From Vibrio ichthyoenteri ATCC 700023 (GTDB lineage: Bacteria > Pseudomonadota > Gammaproteobacteria > Enterobacterales > Vibrionaceae), in NCBI RefSeq assembly GCF_000222605.1, contig NZ_AFWF01000005.1, forward strand, positions 1 through 51,344: a stretch of 51,344 bases of DNA, given 5' to 3'. Numbering within the stretch: the stretch's first letter is position 1; each line of letters starts with the position of its first letter. Below the pieces are notes generated by a model. That model ran no database searches and had not been told where the DNA came from. It saw only the letters and a list, made by a program, of their open reading frames with translations. The position numbers and the translations under genes were made by a program. Positions 1 to 8,598 of this stretch are shown piece after piece.

Positions 1-45
1 AAGGGCTTGCTCTTCCGTAGACAAAAGCCGCGACAGTATTAAAGT

Positions 46-180
46 TTGTCATCCTCAAGAGTGAGGCACGAGCACGAGCGAGTTGGGGATCAATTTTGTA
101 GGGAGAGCTAGCAAAGCTACCTCCCGATTCTAAAAGCGAAGCGTTCCATAGAGCGAAGCTCGTGCTCGACTCTCTATCTT
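46..180. repeat. Dispersed intergenic repeat, inverted relative to the 45.3-45.9 kb cluster
   Basis: The segment at about 48-90 (GTCATCCTCAAGAGTGAGGC ... GAGTTGGGGATC) is the reverse complement of the core that begins each unit at 45346-45857. AGCGAAGCGTTC at 135-146, followed by TAGAGCGAAGCTC, matches the end of that cluster at 45870-45896. Between them lies an imperfect hairpin, GGGAGAGCTAGC / GCTACCTCCC. No ORF runs through it. It is a non-coding repeat family present at both edges of this window. Confidence 0.75.
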
Positions 181-190
181 TCTCGATCCT

Positions 191-227
191 CAAAAAAAGA
201 AAGGGTTGACGCTTTCACGTCAACCCT
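191..227 (-). terminator. Rho-independent terminator of argS
   Basis: A perfect 10-bp stem, AGGGTTGACG / CGTCAACCCT, with a 6-nt loop is followed on the minus strand by a T-rich run (TTCTTTTTTTG). It lies downstream of argS, so the tandem array at 238-333 would form part of the argS 3' untranslated region. Confidence 0.85.
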
Positions 228-237
228 CACAATTATT

Positions 238-333
238 CGCTTCTCGCTTCTCGCTTCTCGCTTCTCGCTTCTCGCTTCTCGCTTCTCGCTTCTCGCTTCT
301 CGCTTCTCGCTTCTCGCTTCTCGCTTCTCGCTT
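238..333. repeat. Heptanucleotide tandem array (CGCTTCT)13 plus a partial unit
   Basis: Thirteen exact head-to-tail copies of CGCTTCT (AGAAGCG on the other strand) occupy 238-328, followed by a partial CGCTT. The array ends inside the argS stop codon (TTA at 332-334 on the plus strand). A 7-bp unit cannot stay in frame, and it sits exactly between stop codon and terminator, so copy-number change would alter only the 3' untranslated region. Confidence 0.95.
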
Positions 334-2065
334 ACATACGCTCTAGCGTATCGATACCAAGAAGTGATAAACCTTGCTTGATGGTTTTCGCTGTTAGTGC
401 AGCCATTTTCAAACGACTTTGCTTAACCGCTTCATCTTCAGCAACCAAGATTGGGCATGCTTCGTAGAAGCTAGAGAATTGACCTGCTAGTTCGAATAGG
501 TAAGCACACATGATGTGTGGTTGGCCTTCACGTGCTACCGATTGTACCGCTTCTTCAAACTGAAGCAGTTTTGCCACTAGTGCTTTTTCTTTTTCATCTG
601 TGATCAGAATATCGCCTTGCAGCTCATCCATTGATACACCGGCTTTGGCGAAGATAGAAGCAACGCGAGTGTAAGCGTATTGCATGTATGGCGCAGTGTT
701 ACCTTCAAATGCCAACATGTTATCCCAGTCAAACACGTAGTCAGTGGTGCGGTGCTTAGAAAGGTCAGCGTATTTCACTGCAGCCATAGCAACAGTGTTA
801 GCAATCGTTGCTTTTTCTTCTGCGTCTAGCGTCGGGTTTTTCGATTCGATCAGCTGTGCTGCGCGTTCTTCTGCTTCATCTAGAAGATCAGCAAGACGAA
901 CAGTACCACCGGCACGAGTTTTAAATGGACGACCATCTTTACCTAGCATCATGCCAAATGCGTGGTGCTCAAGAGAAACTGATTCTGGAACGTAACCTGC
1001 TTTGCGTACGATAGTCCACGCTTGCATTAGATGCTGGTGCTGGCGAGAATCGATGAAGTAAAGCACGCGGTCCGCGCCGAGTTGCTCGTAACGGTATTTT
1101 GCACAAGCGATGTCTGTGGTGGTGTATAGGAAGCCGCCATCGCGTTTTTGCACGATAACACCCATTGCTTCGCCATCTTTGTTTTTGTATTCGTCTAGGA
1201 AGACAACTTGCGCACCTTCGCTTTCAACCGCAAGGCCTTGAGCTTGCAAATCAGCAACGATTTTTGGCAGCATGTCGTTGTACTTACTCTCACCCATTAC
1301 GTCGTCACGAGTTAGTGATACGTTAAGGCGATCGTAGTTACGCTGGTTTTGGATCATCGTAACATCAACCAGTTTCTTCCACATTTCTGCGCAGAACTCG
1401 TCACCACCTTGCAGTTTTACCACGTAAGCGCGTGCTTTCGCTGCAAACTCTTCGTCTTCATCGTACAGTTTCTTCGATTCACGGTAGAAGGCTTCAAGGT
1501 CTGAAAGTTCCATAGATACTTCGCCAGACTCTTGCTGTACACGCTCAAGGTTTGCAATCAGCATACCGAACTGAGTACCCCAGTCACCAATGTGGTTAGC
1601 ACGGATTACGTTATGGCCAAGGAATTCAAGCGTGCGGACCACTGCGTCACCGATGATGGTTGAACGTAAGTGACCAACGTGCATTTCTTTCGCAACGTTT
1701 GGTGCTGAGTAGTCTGCCACGATGGTTTGTGCTGCTTCAGCGGTTACGCCTAAACGAGCGTCAGTCAATGCTGCTTCTGCTTGCTTGGCTAGAAACTCTT
1801 CAGATAGGAAGATGTTGATGAAACCAGGACCTGCGATTTCTGTTTTGCTCGCGATACCGTCTAGGTCTAGAACATCCAGTACTTTTTGCGCAAATTCTCG
1901 AGGGTTAGTGCCAAGTTGCTTAGCAACGCCCATGACACCATTTGCTTGGTAATCACCAAACTGTGCTTTTGCAGATTGGCGAACAACGGCAGGACTGCCT
2001 GCAGGTGCGCCAGCGGCTTCGAGAGCCTGAGATACTTTGTCATTAATCAGTGCTTGGATATTCAC
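332..2065 (-). CDS. argS: Arginyl-tRNA synthetase
   Basis: A class I aminoacyl-tRNA synthetase that charges tRNA-Arg in the cytoplasm. The product contains the HIGH-type motif HVGHLRST after APNVAKEM, the FKTRAGG segment typical of ArgS, and a C-terminal anticodon-binding domain ending [12 protein letters not shown] place the start at GTG 2065 (577 residues, the usual bacterial length) because AAGGA lies 7 nt upstream of it. The in-frame ATG at 2080 would add five residues and lies upstream of that ribosome site. The gene is divergent from the VOC gene at 2265, as argS is next to yecM in enterics. The tandem array and terminator follow the stop codon directly. Confidence 0.97.
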   Translation of the reverse strand: MNIQALINDKVSQALEAAGAPAGSPAVVRQSAKAQFGDYQANGVMGVAKQLGTNPREFAQKVLDVLDLDGIASKTEIAGPGFINIFLSEEFLAKQAEAALTDARLGVTAEAAQTIVADYSAPNVAKEMHVGHLRSTIIGDAVVRTLEFLGHNVIRANHIGDWGTQFGMLIANLERVQQESGEVSMELSDLEAFYRESKKLYDEDEEFAAKARAYVVKLQGGDEFCAEMWKKLVDVTMIQNQRNYDRLNVSLTRDDVMGESKYNDMLPKIVADLQAQGLAVESEGAQVVFLDEYKNKDGEAMGVIVQKRDGGFLYTTTDIACAKYRYEQLGADRVLYFIDSRQHQHLMQAWTIVRKAGYVPESVSLEHHAFGMMLGKDGRPFKTRAGGTVRLADLLDEAEERAAQLIESKNPTLDAEEKATIANTVAMAAVKYADLSKHRTTDYVFDWDNMLAFEGNTAPYMQYAYTRVASIFAKAGVSMDELQGDILITDEKEKALVAKLLQFEEAVQSVAREGQPHIMCAYLFELAGQFSSFYEACPILVAEDEAVKQSRLKMAALTAKTIKQGLSLLGIDTLERM

Positions 2066-2092
2066 ACGCGTTTCCTTCATTTCAAGGACGAA

Positions 2093-2130
2093 GAACTCAA
2101 CATGATTATGGCTGAGTTCTGTTGGAGTTC
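2093..2130 (-). other. Imperfect hairpin in the argS leader
   Basis: GAACTCAAC at 2093-2101 can pair with GTTGGAGTTC at 2121-2130, with one bulged base, about 30 nt upstream of the argS start. It may be a leader structure or a chance dyad. I see no convincing -35/-10 pair for either divergent gene here. Confidence 0.25.
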
Positions 2131-2264
2131 ACAAAAATGGCGCTAATGATAACAATTTTATTGCTTGTCATATAGAGAGGATAAGGTGAAATTTAGACTT
2201 TTTATAGCCAATAGAAATTAACGAGGTTTGCGATTACTATAGCGGCCCCCATTTCCACATAAAA

Positions 2265-2873
2265 ATGAGAACAGAAATGCCGACACAATTGGAAGCTAAA
2301 CGCTTAACTCCACTACAAATGCGACAAGATTTGCCTTCGTTTACCGCAAAAATTGACGCTTTGGCTGAGCTAATAGAGATCGATCTTTCGTTGTTTCAAG
2401 CGGATCATATCGCACTGCGAATTAATGATGCTGAGATGGCTAAGCAAGCGCATCAAGCGTGGTCTGATTACGGTCAGGTGATCTCTCAGGCAGAAATTAA
2501 CGGTCGACCAATTGTGGTAATCGCTTTTGACACGCCATTAATCAGCAATGGGTGGGAGATAGAATGTCTGGAATTACCTTATCCGGCGCCGGGGAAAAGC
2601 TACCCTATTGAGAGTTGGGAACACATGGAATTTGTCATTCCGTCATCAGCTCAAACAGCAGAAGAGTATTTGCTTGATTTAAAACGTCAATTTCCAGCAT
2701 TTGCGGCGCGTTTTGAACAATTGGCTGATGTGGGTGTGAAAGTAAAATTATCGAGTCCGAAAGGTGAAGGAGAGCGCCTTAATAACCCGACTGTGGCGTT
2801 TAAGTACCAAGGGGTGTGCATTAAGCTCCACCCCCATACATTAAAAGCGATTGTTGCCTCAGAATTAGCCTAA
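2265..2873 (+). CDS. YecM-like VOC-family protein
   Basis: This 202-residue product resembles Escherichia coli YecM. Shared features are an ADHIALR segment near residue 46, INGRPI, the ELPYPAPGKSYP / GWEHMEFV-like core (here SWEHMEFVIP), and the end segment KLSSPKGEGERLNNPT. The vicinal-oxygen-chelate fold often binds metal, but no substrate is known for YecM and I assign none. The start is uncertain: ATG 2265 or ATG 2277, neither with a clear ribosome site. Its last 9 bases overlap the convergent protease gene. Divergence from argS supports the YecM assignment. Confidence 0.8.
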   Translation: MRTEMPTQLEAKRLTPLQMRQDLPSFTAKIDALAELIEIDLSLFQADHIALRINDAEMAKQAHQAWSDYGQVISQAEINGRPIVVIAFDTPLISNGWEIECLELPYPAPGKSYPIESWEHMEFVIPSSAQTAEEYLLDLKRQFPAFAARFEQLADVGVKVKLSSPKGEGERLNNPTVAFKYQGVCIKLHPHTLKAIVASELA

Positions 2874-5639
2874 TTCGATGTCTTTTGGCCTCAGTTGAAA
2901 CTCTTCAATTGAGCCAATTTCTTGCCCAAGGCTTAATGGTGCACAAGTTTGATGCGCATTGCCTTGGGTATGCATGATCAATCGATTGGCGGTACGAGGT
3001 TTCAGCTCGTTAACGACAAATCGAATCATATCGGTGCGTGAGAGCTTCTTCAGTTCGGCAAGAACCCGTTGACGTTGACCGAAATCCTCATCTTTATTAC
3101 CAATGCCGACCCATAAACGCTGGGCTCGTCCACGCAAAGTGGTATCGGGAGTCGCAATTTGATTCCATAGACCCCGCTTACTGCTATGCCACTGATATTC
3201 GTTTAACTCTAACAGCACCATATAAAACGCATTGAGGAACTCATCGATGGAGCTGATTAACTCATTGGGCGCAGCATTTGGTGATTGCACATACAGCACG
3301 ATACCGGGATGTCGGTTTAGCGGCATATTACCAGTACCGACCATATAGCCTAACTGTTGCTTGGTACGAATTTCATGGAAGAAGGTCGCCGACATCAGAT
3401 GGTTGGCTAACGAATAAAGCGCAATATTTTTTGCGTCGGTATCGTCGCATTGATAGTAAACCACGATCGCAGAATCTTCTTGATTGCACACAATCTCTCG
3501 CTGGAACGTCCCATTCTTACCGAGCATCACCAGAGGGCGCAGAGCCTCTTCATATTGCTGATCCTGAACGCGCATCGCTTCTTTTAATGTTTCACCCAAC
3601 ACCAAAGCATCGCTTTGAGTCCAATCACCATAAACAAACATTTCTACATGCAACTCGGCCAGAATCGCTTGGACAAAATGGGAGAGAGAGTCGACTTCAA
3701 TGCTTTCTAATGCTTCCACTAGGGCTGCGTATGGAGGGTTGTTGGGTTGCAAGATCCCCGTCATTGCATTAAAAAGTTGCGAAATAGGACGATCTTGCGC
3801 TGAATTTTGCCAATTTCTTAATAGTTGAGTTTTAATCGTGTCGAAACGCTTTTTACTAAACTCTCGATTAGCAAAGCGCTTTAGGATCATTTTTAGCAGT
3901 TCTGGCTGCTTTTCACTGAAGCCTGAAATAGTCAGTGTTACGCCGCCTTGATGTGCGTAAAGGTTATAGCCCATTCCGGCAATTTCGGCTTGGTAGGTTT
4001 CTTTTGCTAAGGCGTCGAGGAACATCTCAACACATAAGCGAGTTTTGACGATATTCACTGGGTTGGCCACCGCGTGAGGGCTATCGATAGCGATATACAT
4101 CACCCCTTTTGGCACGCGAAATTCATTGTCTTGTAAATGCCACAATTTAAACCCAGGTAAATCCTGCAGTAGTGTAGGGACTTCGGATTCTGTCTCTAAC
4201 GCTTTGGGTGTTAGGTCATAGCAGATGAAAGGATTGCGGTCAGGCAACGCCATGGTGATTTGTGATGGTTGCTGGTAAAACTCACGCTGTTGTTGGCTTA
4301 GAGGAACGACAGAGTATGGGGTGAAATACCATTTTGCTTCTTCATCGTAATGCAATTCTTTGGCAATCAAGGTTACGCGTAGATTATCAATCGTAAATTG
4401 CTGAGCCAACTCTTTGAGTAATTCTGGCTGGTATTCTGCCATCATAAAGTCACCGTAAATGGTGTCTTCACTGGCGTAATGCTGCATGTTAATGACGAGA
4501 TGGCTGACCAAGTCCATTGCACGAGTCGGCTCTTGGAAGCGAAATGCCGATTCTAGTACGGCTTGTTTTTCATAGTAACGCCAGTCGTCAAGACCACGGG
4601 CTTTGATCACCGCAATGTAGTTAAAAATGGCCTGAATTATCTCATCGGTATGCTCAAGGCCTTGTTGGGTGAGGGTGCAGCTAACAGTAAACTCGCGATA
4701 ATTACTACCACTCACGCCCCCTCCGGCTGACAATGATGTAATCCATCCCGCATCTTTAAGTGCGAGCATCAAACTGCCTTCACCTTCATAGCCAAGTAAG
4801 TGGGCAAAGTAGGAAAGTGGTTTAGTGCGATAATAGCTATCCATGCTTGGCATCGGAAAGGTCAAGATCAGCTTACGGATCTCTTTGACCGGTTCAACAT
4901 TAACCCAAATGCTGGTGGATCTCAGATCCGTATAGGGGACCTGAATCTCTTTGCCGGCAAGATTTAGATTAGCGATGGTGGCAAATTTTTCATCAGCCCA
5001 TTGTTCTAATTCATCGAGAGTTTGTGGGCCGATCAACGCTAATGTCATCAAATCAGCAGAGTAGTGCTGTTGATGGAAGGCAATGATTTCATCGCGAATG
5101 GATTTACCGTCACGATCACCTAACGTTTCGTGATTACCAACTGAAAATTTAGCAAACGGATGGTCTGGATTGATGATCTCTTTATTGACTTGGTACAAGC
5201 GGCGAGAATCGTCATTGAGTTTCATCTTGTATTCAGAGTCGACGGCTTGACGTTCTTTATCGAGTGCTTCGGCGTTAAACAACGGTGCACTAAAAAATTG
5301 GCTAAAGCGATCTAAGCTATTTTCAAAGGCGTTCGGGTCACAATCAAAGAAGAAACACGTATGTTCGGTTCCTGTCCAAGCGTTGTTGCTGCCGCCATGT
5401 TGGCTAGTGTAGCTTTGAAATTCCCCCACCTTAGGGTATTTCTCAGTACCAAGAAACAGCATATGCTCAAGGTAATGGGCCATGCCTTGACGCTCAATAG
5501 GATCATCAAAATGGCCGACATTCACCGCAAGTGCCGCCGCTGATTTTTGTGCATGTACATCGTGAATCAATAGCGCTCTTAATCCATTGCTTAGGGTGTG
5601 ATATCGGTATTGATTTGTATCATTTGGGCTTACATGCAC
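2865..5639 (-). CDS. M16 insulinase/pitrilysin-type zinc protease
   Basis: A zinc metallopeptidase of family M16. In the 924-residue product the inverted zinc motif HYLEH is at residues 55-59, and the third ligand Glu135 lies exactly 76 residues on, as the family requires. The length fits a protease III-like enzyme with four M16 domains in which only the first carries the catalytic site. I start it at GTG 5639, which has GGAG 7-8 nt upstream. An ORF open to 5699 would add 20 residues that look hydrophobic but precede the ribosome site. With GTG there is no obvious signal peptide, so periplasmic location as for Escherichia coli Ptr is not supported. It is convergent with and overlaps the VOC gene and is divergent from sixA. 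Substrates are probably peptides. Confidence 0.88.
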   Translation of the reverse strand: MHVSPNDTNQYRYHTLSNGLRALLIHDVHAQKSAAALAVNVGHFDDPIERQGMAHYLEHMLFLGTEKYPKVGEFQSYTSQHGGSNNAWTGTEHTCFFFDCDPNAFENSLDRFSQFFSAPLFNAEALDKERQAVDSEYKMKLNDDSRRLYQVNKEIINPDHPFAKFSVGNHETLGDRDGKSIRDEIIAFHQQHYSADLMTLALIGPQTLDELEQWADEKFATIANLNLAGKEIQVPYTDLRSTSIWVNVEPVKEIRKLILTFPMPSMDSYYRTKPLSYFAHLLGYEGEGSLMLALKDAGWITSLSAGGGVSGSNYREFTVSCTLTQQGLEHTDEIIQAIFNYIAVIKARGLDDWRYYEKQAVLESAFRFQEPTRAMDLVSHLVINMQHYASEDTIYGDFMMAEYQPELLKELAQQFTIDNLRVTLIAKELHYDEEAKWYFTPYSVVPLSQQQREFYQQPSQITMALPDRNPFICYDLTPKALETESEVPTLLQDLPGFKLWHLQDNEFRVPKGVMYIAIDSPHAVANPVNIVKTRLCVEMFLDALAKETYQAEIAGMGYNLYAHQGGVTLTISGFSEKQPELLKMILKRFANREFSKKRFDTIKTQLLRNWQNSAQDRPISQLFNAMTGILQPNNPPYAALVEALESIEVDSLSHFVQAILAELHVEMFVYGDWTQSDALVLGETLKEAMRVQDQQYEEALRPLVMLGKNGTFQREIVCNQEDSAIVVYYQCDDTDAKNIALYSLANHLMSATFFHEIRTKQQLGYMVGTGNMPLNRHPGIVLYVQSPNAAPNELISSIDEFLNAFYMVLLELNEYQWHSSKRGLWNQIATPDTTLRGRAQRLWVGIGNKDEDFGQRQRVLAELKKLSRTDMIRFVVNELKPRTANRLIMHTQGNAHQTCAPLSLGQEIGSIEEFQLRPKDIELG

Positions 5640-5817
5640 AATTATTCTCCATGCGTTGGCGTAGACAGTAAGTATGTACGCGTTTTTTATGGCTGCCAAT
5701 TTTCAATCTTATGTTGAATCACACCAAAGTAAATCAATGGTTAAAAACAGATTGAAACAAAAACCTCGAGCTTACCCTTAAGATTGTTAAGAAAGTCCGA
5801 GTCTTTGGCAAGTTACT

Positions 5818-5826
5818 TGATATAAT
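5818..5826 (+). promoter_or_regulatory. Extended -10 promoter for sixA
   Basis: TGATATAAT is a perfect TATAAT with the TGN extension, 68 nt ahead of the sixA start. I see no good -35, which extended -10 promoters can lack. Confidence 0.5.
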
Positions 5827-5852
5827 TAATTTTATTACTCATGCCCAAGAGA

Positions 5853-5884
5853 TGTTGTGAGAAAGTCTTCGATCTCACACAACA
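5853..5884 (+). other. Leader hairpin at the sixA ribosome-binding site
   Basis: TGTTGTGAG (5853-5861) pairs with CTCACACAACA (5874-5884), with a 2-nt bulge and a 12-nt loop. The stem ends one base before AGGA of the sixA ribosome site. It could modulate translation. There is no T-run, so it is not a terminator. Confidence 0.4.
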
Positions 5885-5893
5885 GGATATAAT

Positions 5894-6358
5894 ATGAAAA
5901 TCGTCATAATGCGCCACGGTGAAGCTGAACACTTTGCTTCAAGTGATGAAGAACGTTCGTTAACCGCTTATGGTCGTTCGACATCTTATTCGGTCGCTCA
6001 ACGTTGTGTGGCTCAAGGTACGCAGCAGTTTGACAAAGTGCTGGTAAGTCCCTACTTACGTGCACAACAAACGTGGCAAGAAATCTCGCCTTTGTTTGAC
6101 GCGAAGTCGGTGGAGCAGTGTGAAGACATTACGCCTTATGGTGACTCGATGACCGTAGTTGAATATATTCGAGCGATTGCTGAAGTAGAACAGTTACAAT
6201 CGGTGCTTTTGGTGTCGCACCTTCCGTTAGTGGGTTATCTAACGGCCGATTTTGTGACTGATATGGCTCCGCCTATGTTCCCAACCTCAGGACTCGTCAG
6301 TATTGAGTACGATCTTGAAGCGTGCCGCGGTAATTTAGTTTGGAATATCAATCCGTAA
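5894..6358 (+). CDS. sixA: Phosphohistidine phosphatase SixA
   Basis: A small histidine-phosphatase-superfamily enzyme (154 residues) that removes phosphate from phosphohistidine, in enterics on PtsO (NPr) of the nitrogen PTS or on HPt domains. The catalytic RHGEAE motif puts the phospho-accepting His at residue 8, and the second active-site His is in VSHLPLVGY. The length matches SixA rather than larger phosphoglycerate-mutase relatives. The start ATG has AGGA upstream. It is followed by the sigma-54 promoter of the flagellar operon, so it is probably a single-gene unit. Confidence 0.9.
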   Translation: MKIVIMRHGEAEHFASSDEERSLTAYGRSTSYSVAQRCVAQGTQQFDKVLVSPYLRAQQTWQEISPLFDAKSVEQCEDITPYGDSMTVVEYIRAIAEVEQLQSVLLVSHLPLVGYLTADFVTDMAPPMFPTSGLVSIEYDLEACRGNLVWNINP

Positions 6359-6400
6359 AACGCCAAGCCCATCGTAGTGCCATAATTTTGACATTTTCGG

Positions 6401-6416
6401 TGGACTAAAATTTGCA
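6401..6416 (+). promoter_or_regulatory. Sigma-54 promoter of the flhA operon
   Basis: TGGACTAAAATTTGCA has the GG-N10-GC spacing of a -24/-12 element (GG at 6402-6403, GC at 6414-6415), close to consensus TGGCAC-N5-TTGCW. It lies 56 bp before flhA. In Vibrio this operon is known to be activated by FlrA with RpoN. Confidence 0.75.
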
Positions 6417-6471
6417 TAAATGAGTTACTGTTTGTGCAAGCCATTAATTTTAGTCGAATTAGCCCGAGTCT

Positions 6472-8568
6472 ATGAAGTTTTCTCTGCCATTTGCGGATAA
6501 GTTACCTCCGATACCCCAGCGAGCAATACCTGCTATCGGCGCACCAGTTATGGTGTTGTCGACCTTGGCGATGGTGGTTCTACCCATCCCTGCGTTTTTG
6601 CTCGACTTATTCTTCACCTTCAACATCGCTTTGTCGATGGTAGTTCTACTGGTTACGGTTTATACCCGACGCCCGCTAGACTTTGCGGCTTTTCCGACGG
6701 TTTTGCTGATCGCCACGCTATTGCGTTTGGCATTGAACGTTGCTTCAACGCGTGTGGTTTTGCTCTATGGTCACGAAGGGCCAGGTGCCGCGGGTAACGT
6801 AATCGAAGCATTTGGTAATGTTGTTATCGGTGGTAACTATGCCGTCGGTCTTGTGGTGTTCATCATCTTGATGATCATCAACTTTATGGTTGTTACCAAA
6901 GGTGCTGGCCGTATTTCGGAAGTAAGCGCCCGCTTTACCTTGGATGCCTTGCCTGGTAAACAAATGGCGATCGATGCCGATTTGAATGCTGGCTTGATTG
7001 ACCAAGACCAAGCACGAACCCGTCGCCAAGAAGTAACCAAAGAAGCGGACTTCTATGGTTCGATGGATGGTGCCTCTAAGTTTGTTAAAGGCGATGCCAT
7101 TGCAGGTATTTTGATCCTCTTCATCAACATCATCGGCGGCCTTGCTATCGGTATGGCGCAGTATGGACTGGGTTTTGGCGAAGCGATGAAGATTTACACG
7201 CTACTGACCATCGGTGATGGTTTGGTTGCACAGATCCCATCTCTACTACTGTCTATTGGCGCGGCTATCATGGTGACGCGTCAAAATACCGATGAAGACA
7301 TGGGCGAAGTGCTGGTCTTCCAACTGTTTGATAACCCGAAAGCCCTGACGGTTACTGCGATCATCATGTTTATCATGGGTATCGTTCCGGGTATGCCACA
7401 CTTCGCTTTCTTGCTCTTAGCGGCGATGTCAGGTGGCGGTGCTTACTGGATGCATCGTAAACAGCAGAAAAAAATCGAAGAAAAAGCCAATCCACCTGCT
7501 TTACAAGAAGCCGAGCCATCCACGCCTAGAGAACTATCGTGGGAAGATGTACAACCCGTTGATATTATTGGTCTTGAAGTGGGTTATCGTCTTATTCCGT
7601 TGGTCGATAGAGACCAAGGTGGCGAACTGCTGGAACGTGTTAAAGGGGTACGTAAGAAGCTATCGCAAGACTTCGGCTTTTTGATCCCTGCGGTGCACAT
7701 TCGTGACAACCTCGAATTAACCCCAAACAGCTACCGCATCACGTTAATGGGCGTGGCAGTCGGTGAGGCTGAGATTCGCCCTGACCAAGAGCTTGCCATC
7801 AACCCTGGACAAGTCTATGGCATGATAGAAGGCGAAGTGACTATCGACCCCGCTTTTGGTTTAGAAGCGACATGGATTCGTGAAGATTACCGTGAACATG
7901 CGCAAGCGTTGGGTTACACCGTAGTGGACTCATCCACCGTATTGGCAACGCATTTAAGTCAGCTCCTAACCAACAATGCCTCGCAACTGCTTGGCCATGA
8001 AGAAGTACAGAACCTGCTGGAAATGCTGGGGCGCAGCACACCAAAATTGGTTGAAAACTTCGTGCCTGATCAGTTACCACTAGGCGTGGTAGTGAAAGTG
8101 CTGCAGAACTTGCTCAATGAAGGGGTGCCGATCCGAGATATTCGCACTATAGTGCAGACCTTGTCTGAATACTCGGCCAAGAGTCAAGAAGCTGACATTC
8201 TTACAGCGGCAGTACGCATCTCGCTAAAACGATTAATTGTTCAGGAAATCAATGGTATAGAGCCAGAATTGCCGGTAATAACGCTGATTCCTGAGCTGGA
8301 ACAAATCTTGCATCAAACAATGCAAGCATCCGGAGGAGAGTCTGCCGGTATTGAGCCTGGCCTTGCCGAGCGTTTGCAAATGTCATTAAGTCAAGCAACG
8401 CAAGAACAAGAGCTAAAAGGGGAAGCGGCGGTATTGCTTACCTCAGGCGTACTACGTTCGACTCTTGCGAAATTCGTCAAGAATACGATACCGACATTGC
8501 GCGTACTCTCTTATCAAGAGATCCCTGATGAGAAGCAGATTCGCATCGTACAAGCGGTAGGTAATTAG
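6472..8568 (+). CDS. flhA: Flagellar export gate protein FlhA
   Basis: The inner-membrane component of the flagellar type III export gate; its cytoplasmic ring docks chaperone-substrate complexes. The 698-residue product has about eight membrane segments in residues 20-330, the conserved FHIPEP-type loop region around GRISEVSARFTLDALPGKQ, and a C-terminal cytoplasmic half from about 350 that includes DIIGLEVGYRLIPLVD. The length is normal. First gene of the long flagellar/chemotaxis operon, behind the sigma-54 promoter and 30 bp from flhF. Confidence 0.98.
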   Translation: MKFSLPFADKLPPIPQRAIPAIGAPVMVLSTLAMVVLPIPAFLLDLFFTFNIALSMVVLLVTVYTRRPLDFAAFPTVLLIATLLRLALNVASTRVVLLYGHEGPGAAGNVIEAFGNVVIGGNYAVGLVVFIILMIINFMVVTKGAGRISEVSARFTLDALPGKQMAIDADLNAGLIDQDQARTRRQEVTKEADFYGSMDGASKFVKGDAIAGILILFINIIGGLAIGMAQYGLGFGEAMKIYTLLTIGDGLVAQIPSLLLSIGAAIMVTRQNTDEDMGEVLVFQLFDNPKALTVTAIIMFIMGIVPGMPHFAFLLLAAMSGGGAYWMHRKQQKKIEEKANPPALQEAEPSTPRELSWEDVQPVDIIGLEVGYRLIPLVDRDQGGELLERVKGVRKKLSQDFGFLIPAVHIRDNLELTPNSYRITLMGVAVGEAEIRPDQELAINPGQVYGMIEGEVTIDPAFGLEATWIREDYREHAQALGYTVVDSSTVLATHLSQLLTNNASQLLGHEEVQNLLEMLGRSTPKLVENFVPDQLPLGVVVKVLQNLLNEGVPIRDIRTIVQTLSEYSAKSQEADILTAAVRISLKRLIVQEINGIEPELPVITLIPELEQILHQTMQASGGESAGIEPGLAERLQMSLSQATQEQELKGEAAVLLTSGVLRSTLAKFVKNTIPTLRVLSYQEIPDEKQIRIVQAVGN

Positions 8569-8598
8569 TTCTGTTACGACCAATAATGGATATCGACT

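Noticed and set aside
238-333. CRISPR-like array
   Set aside because: Units are 7 bp and contiguous with no spacers; it is a simple tandem repeat.
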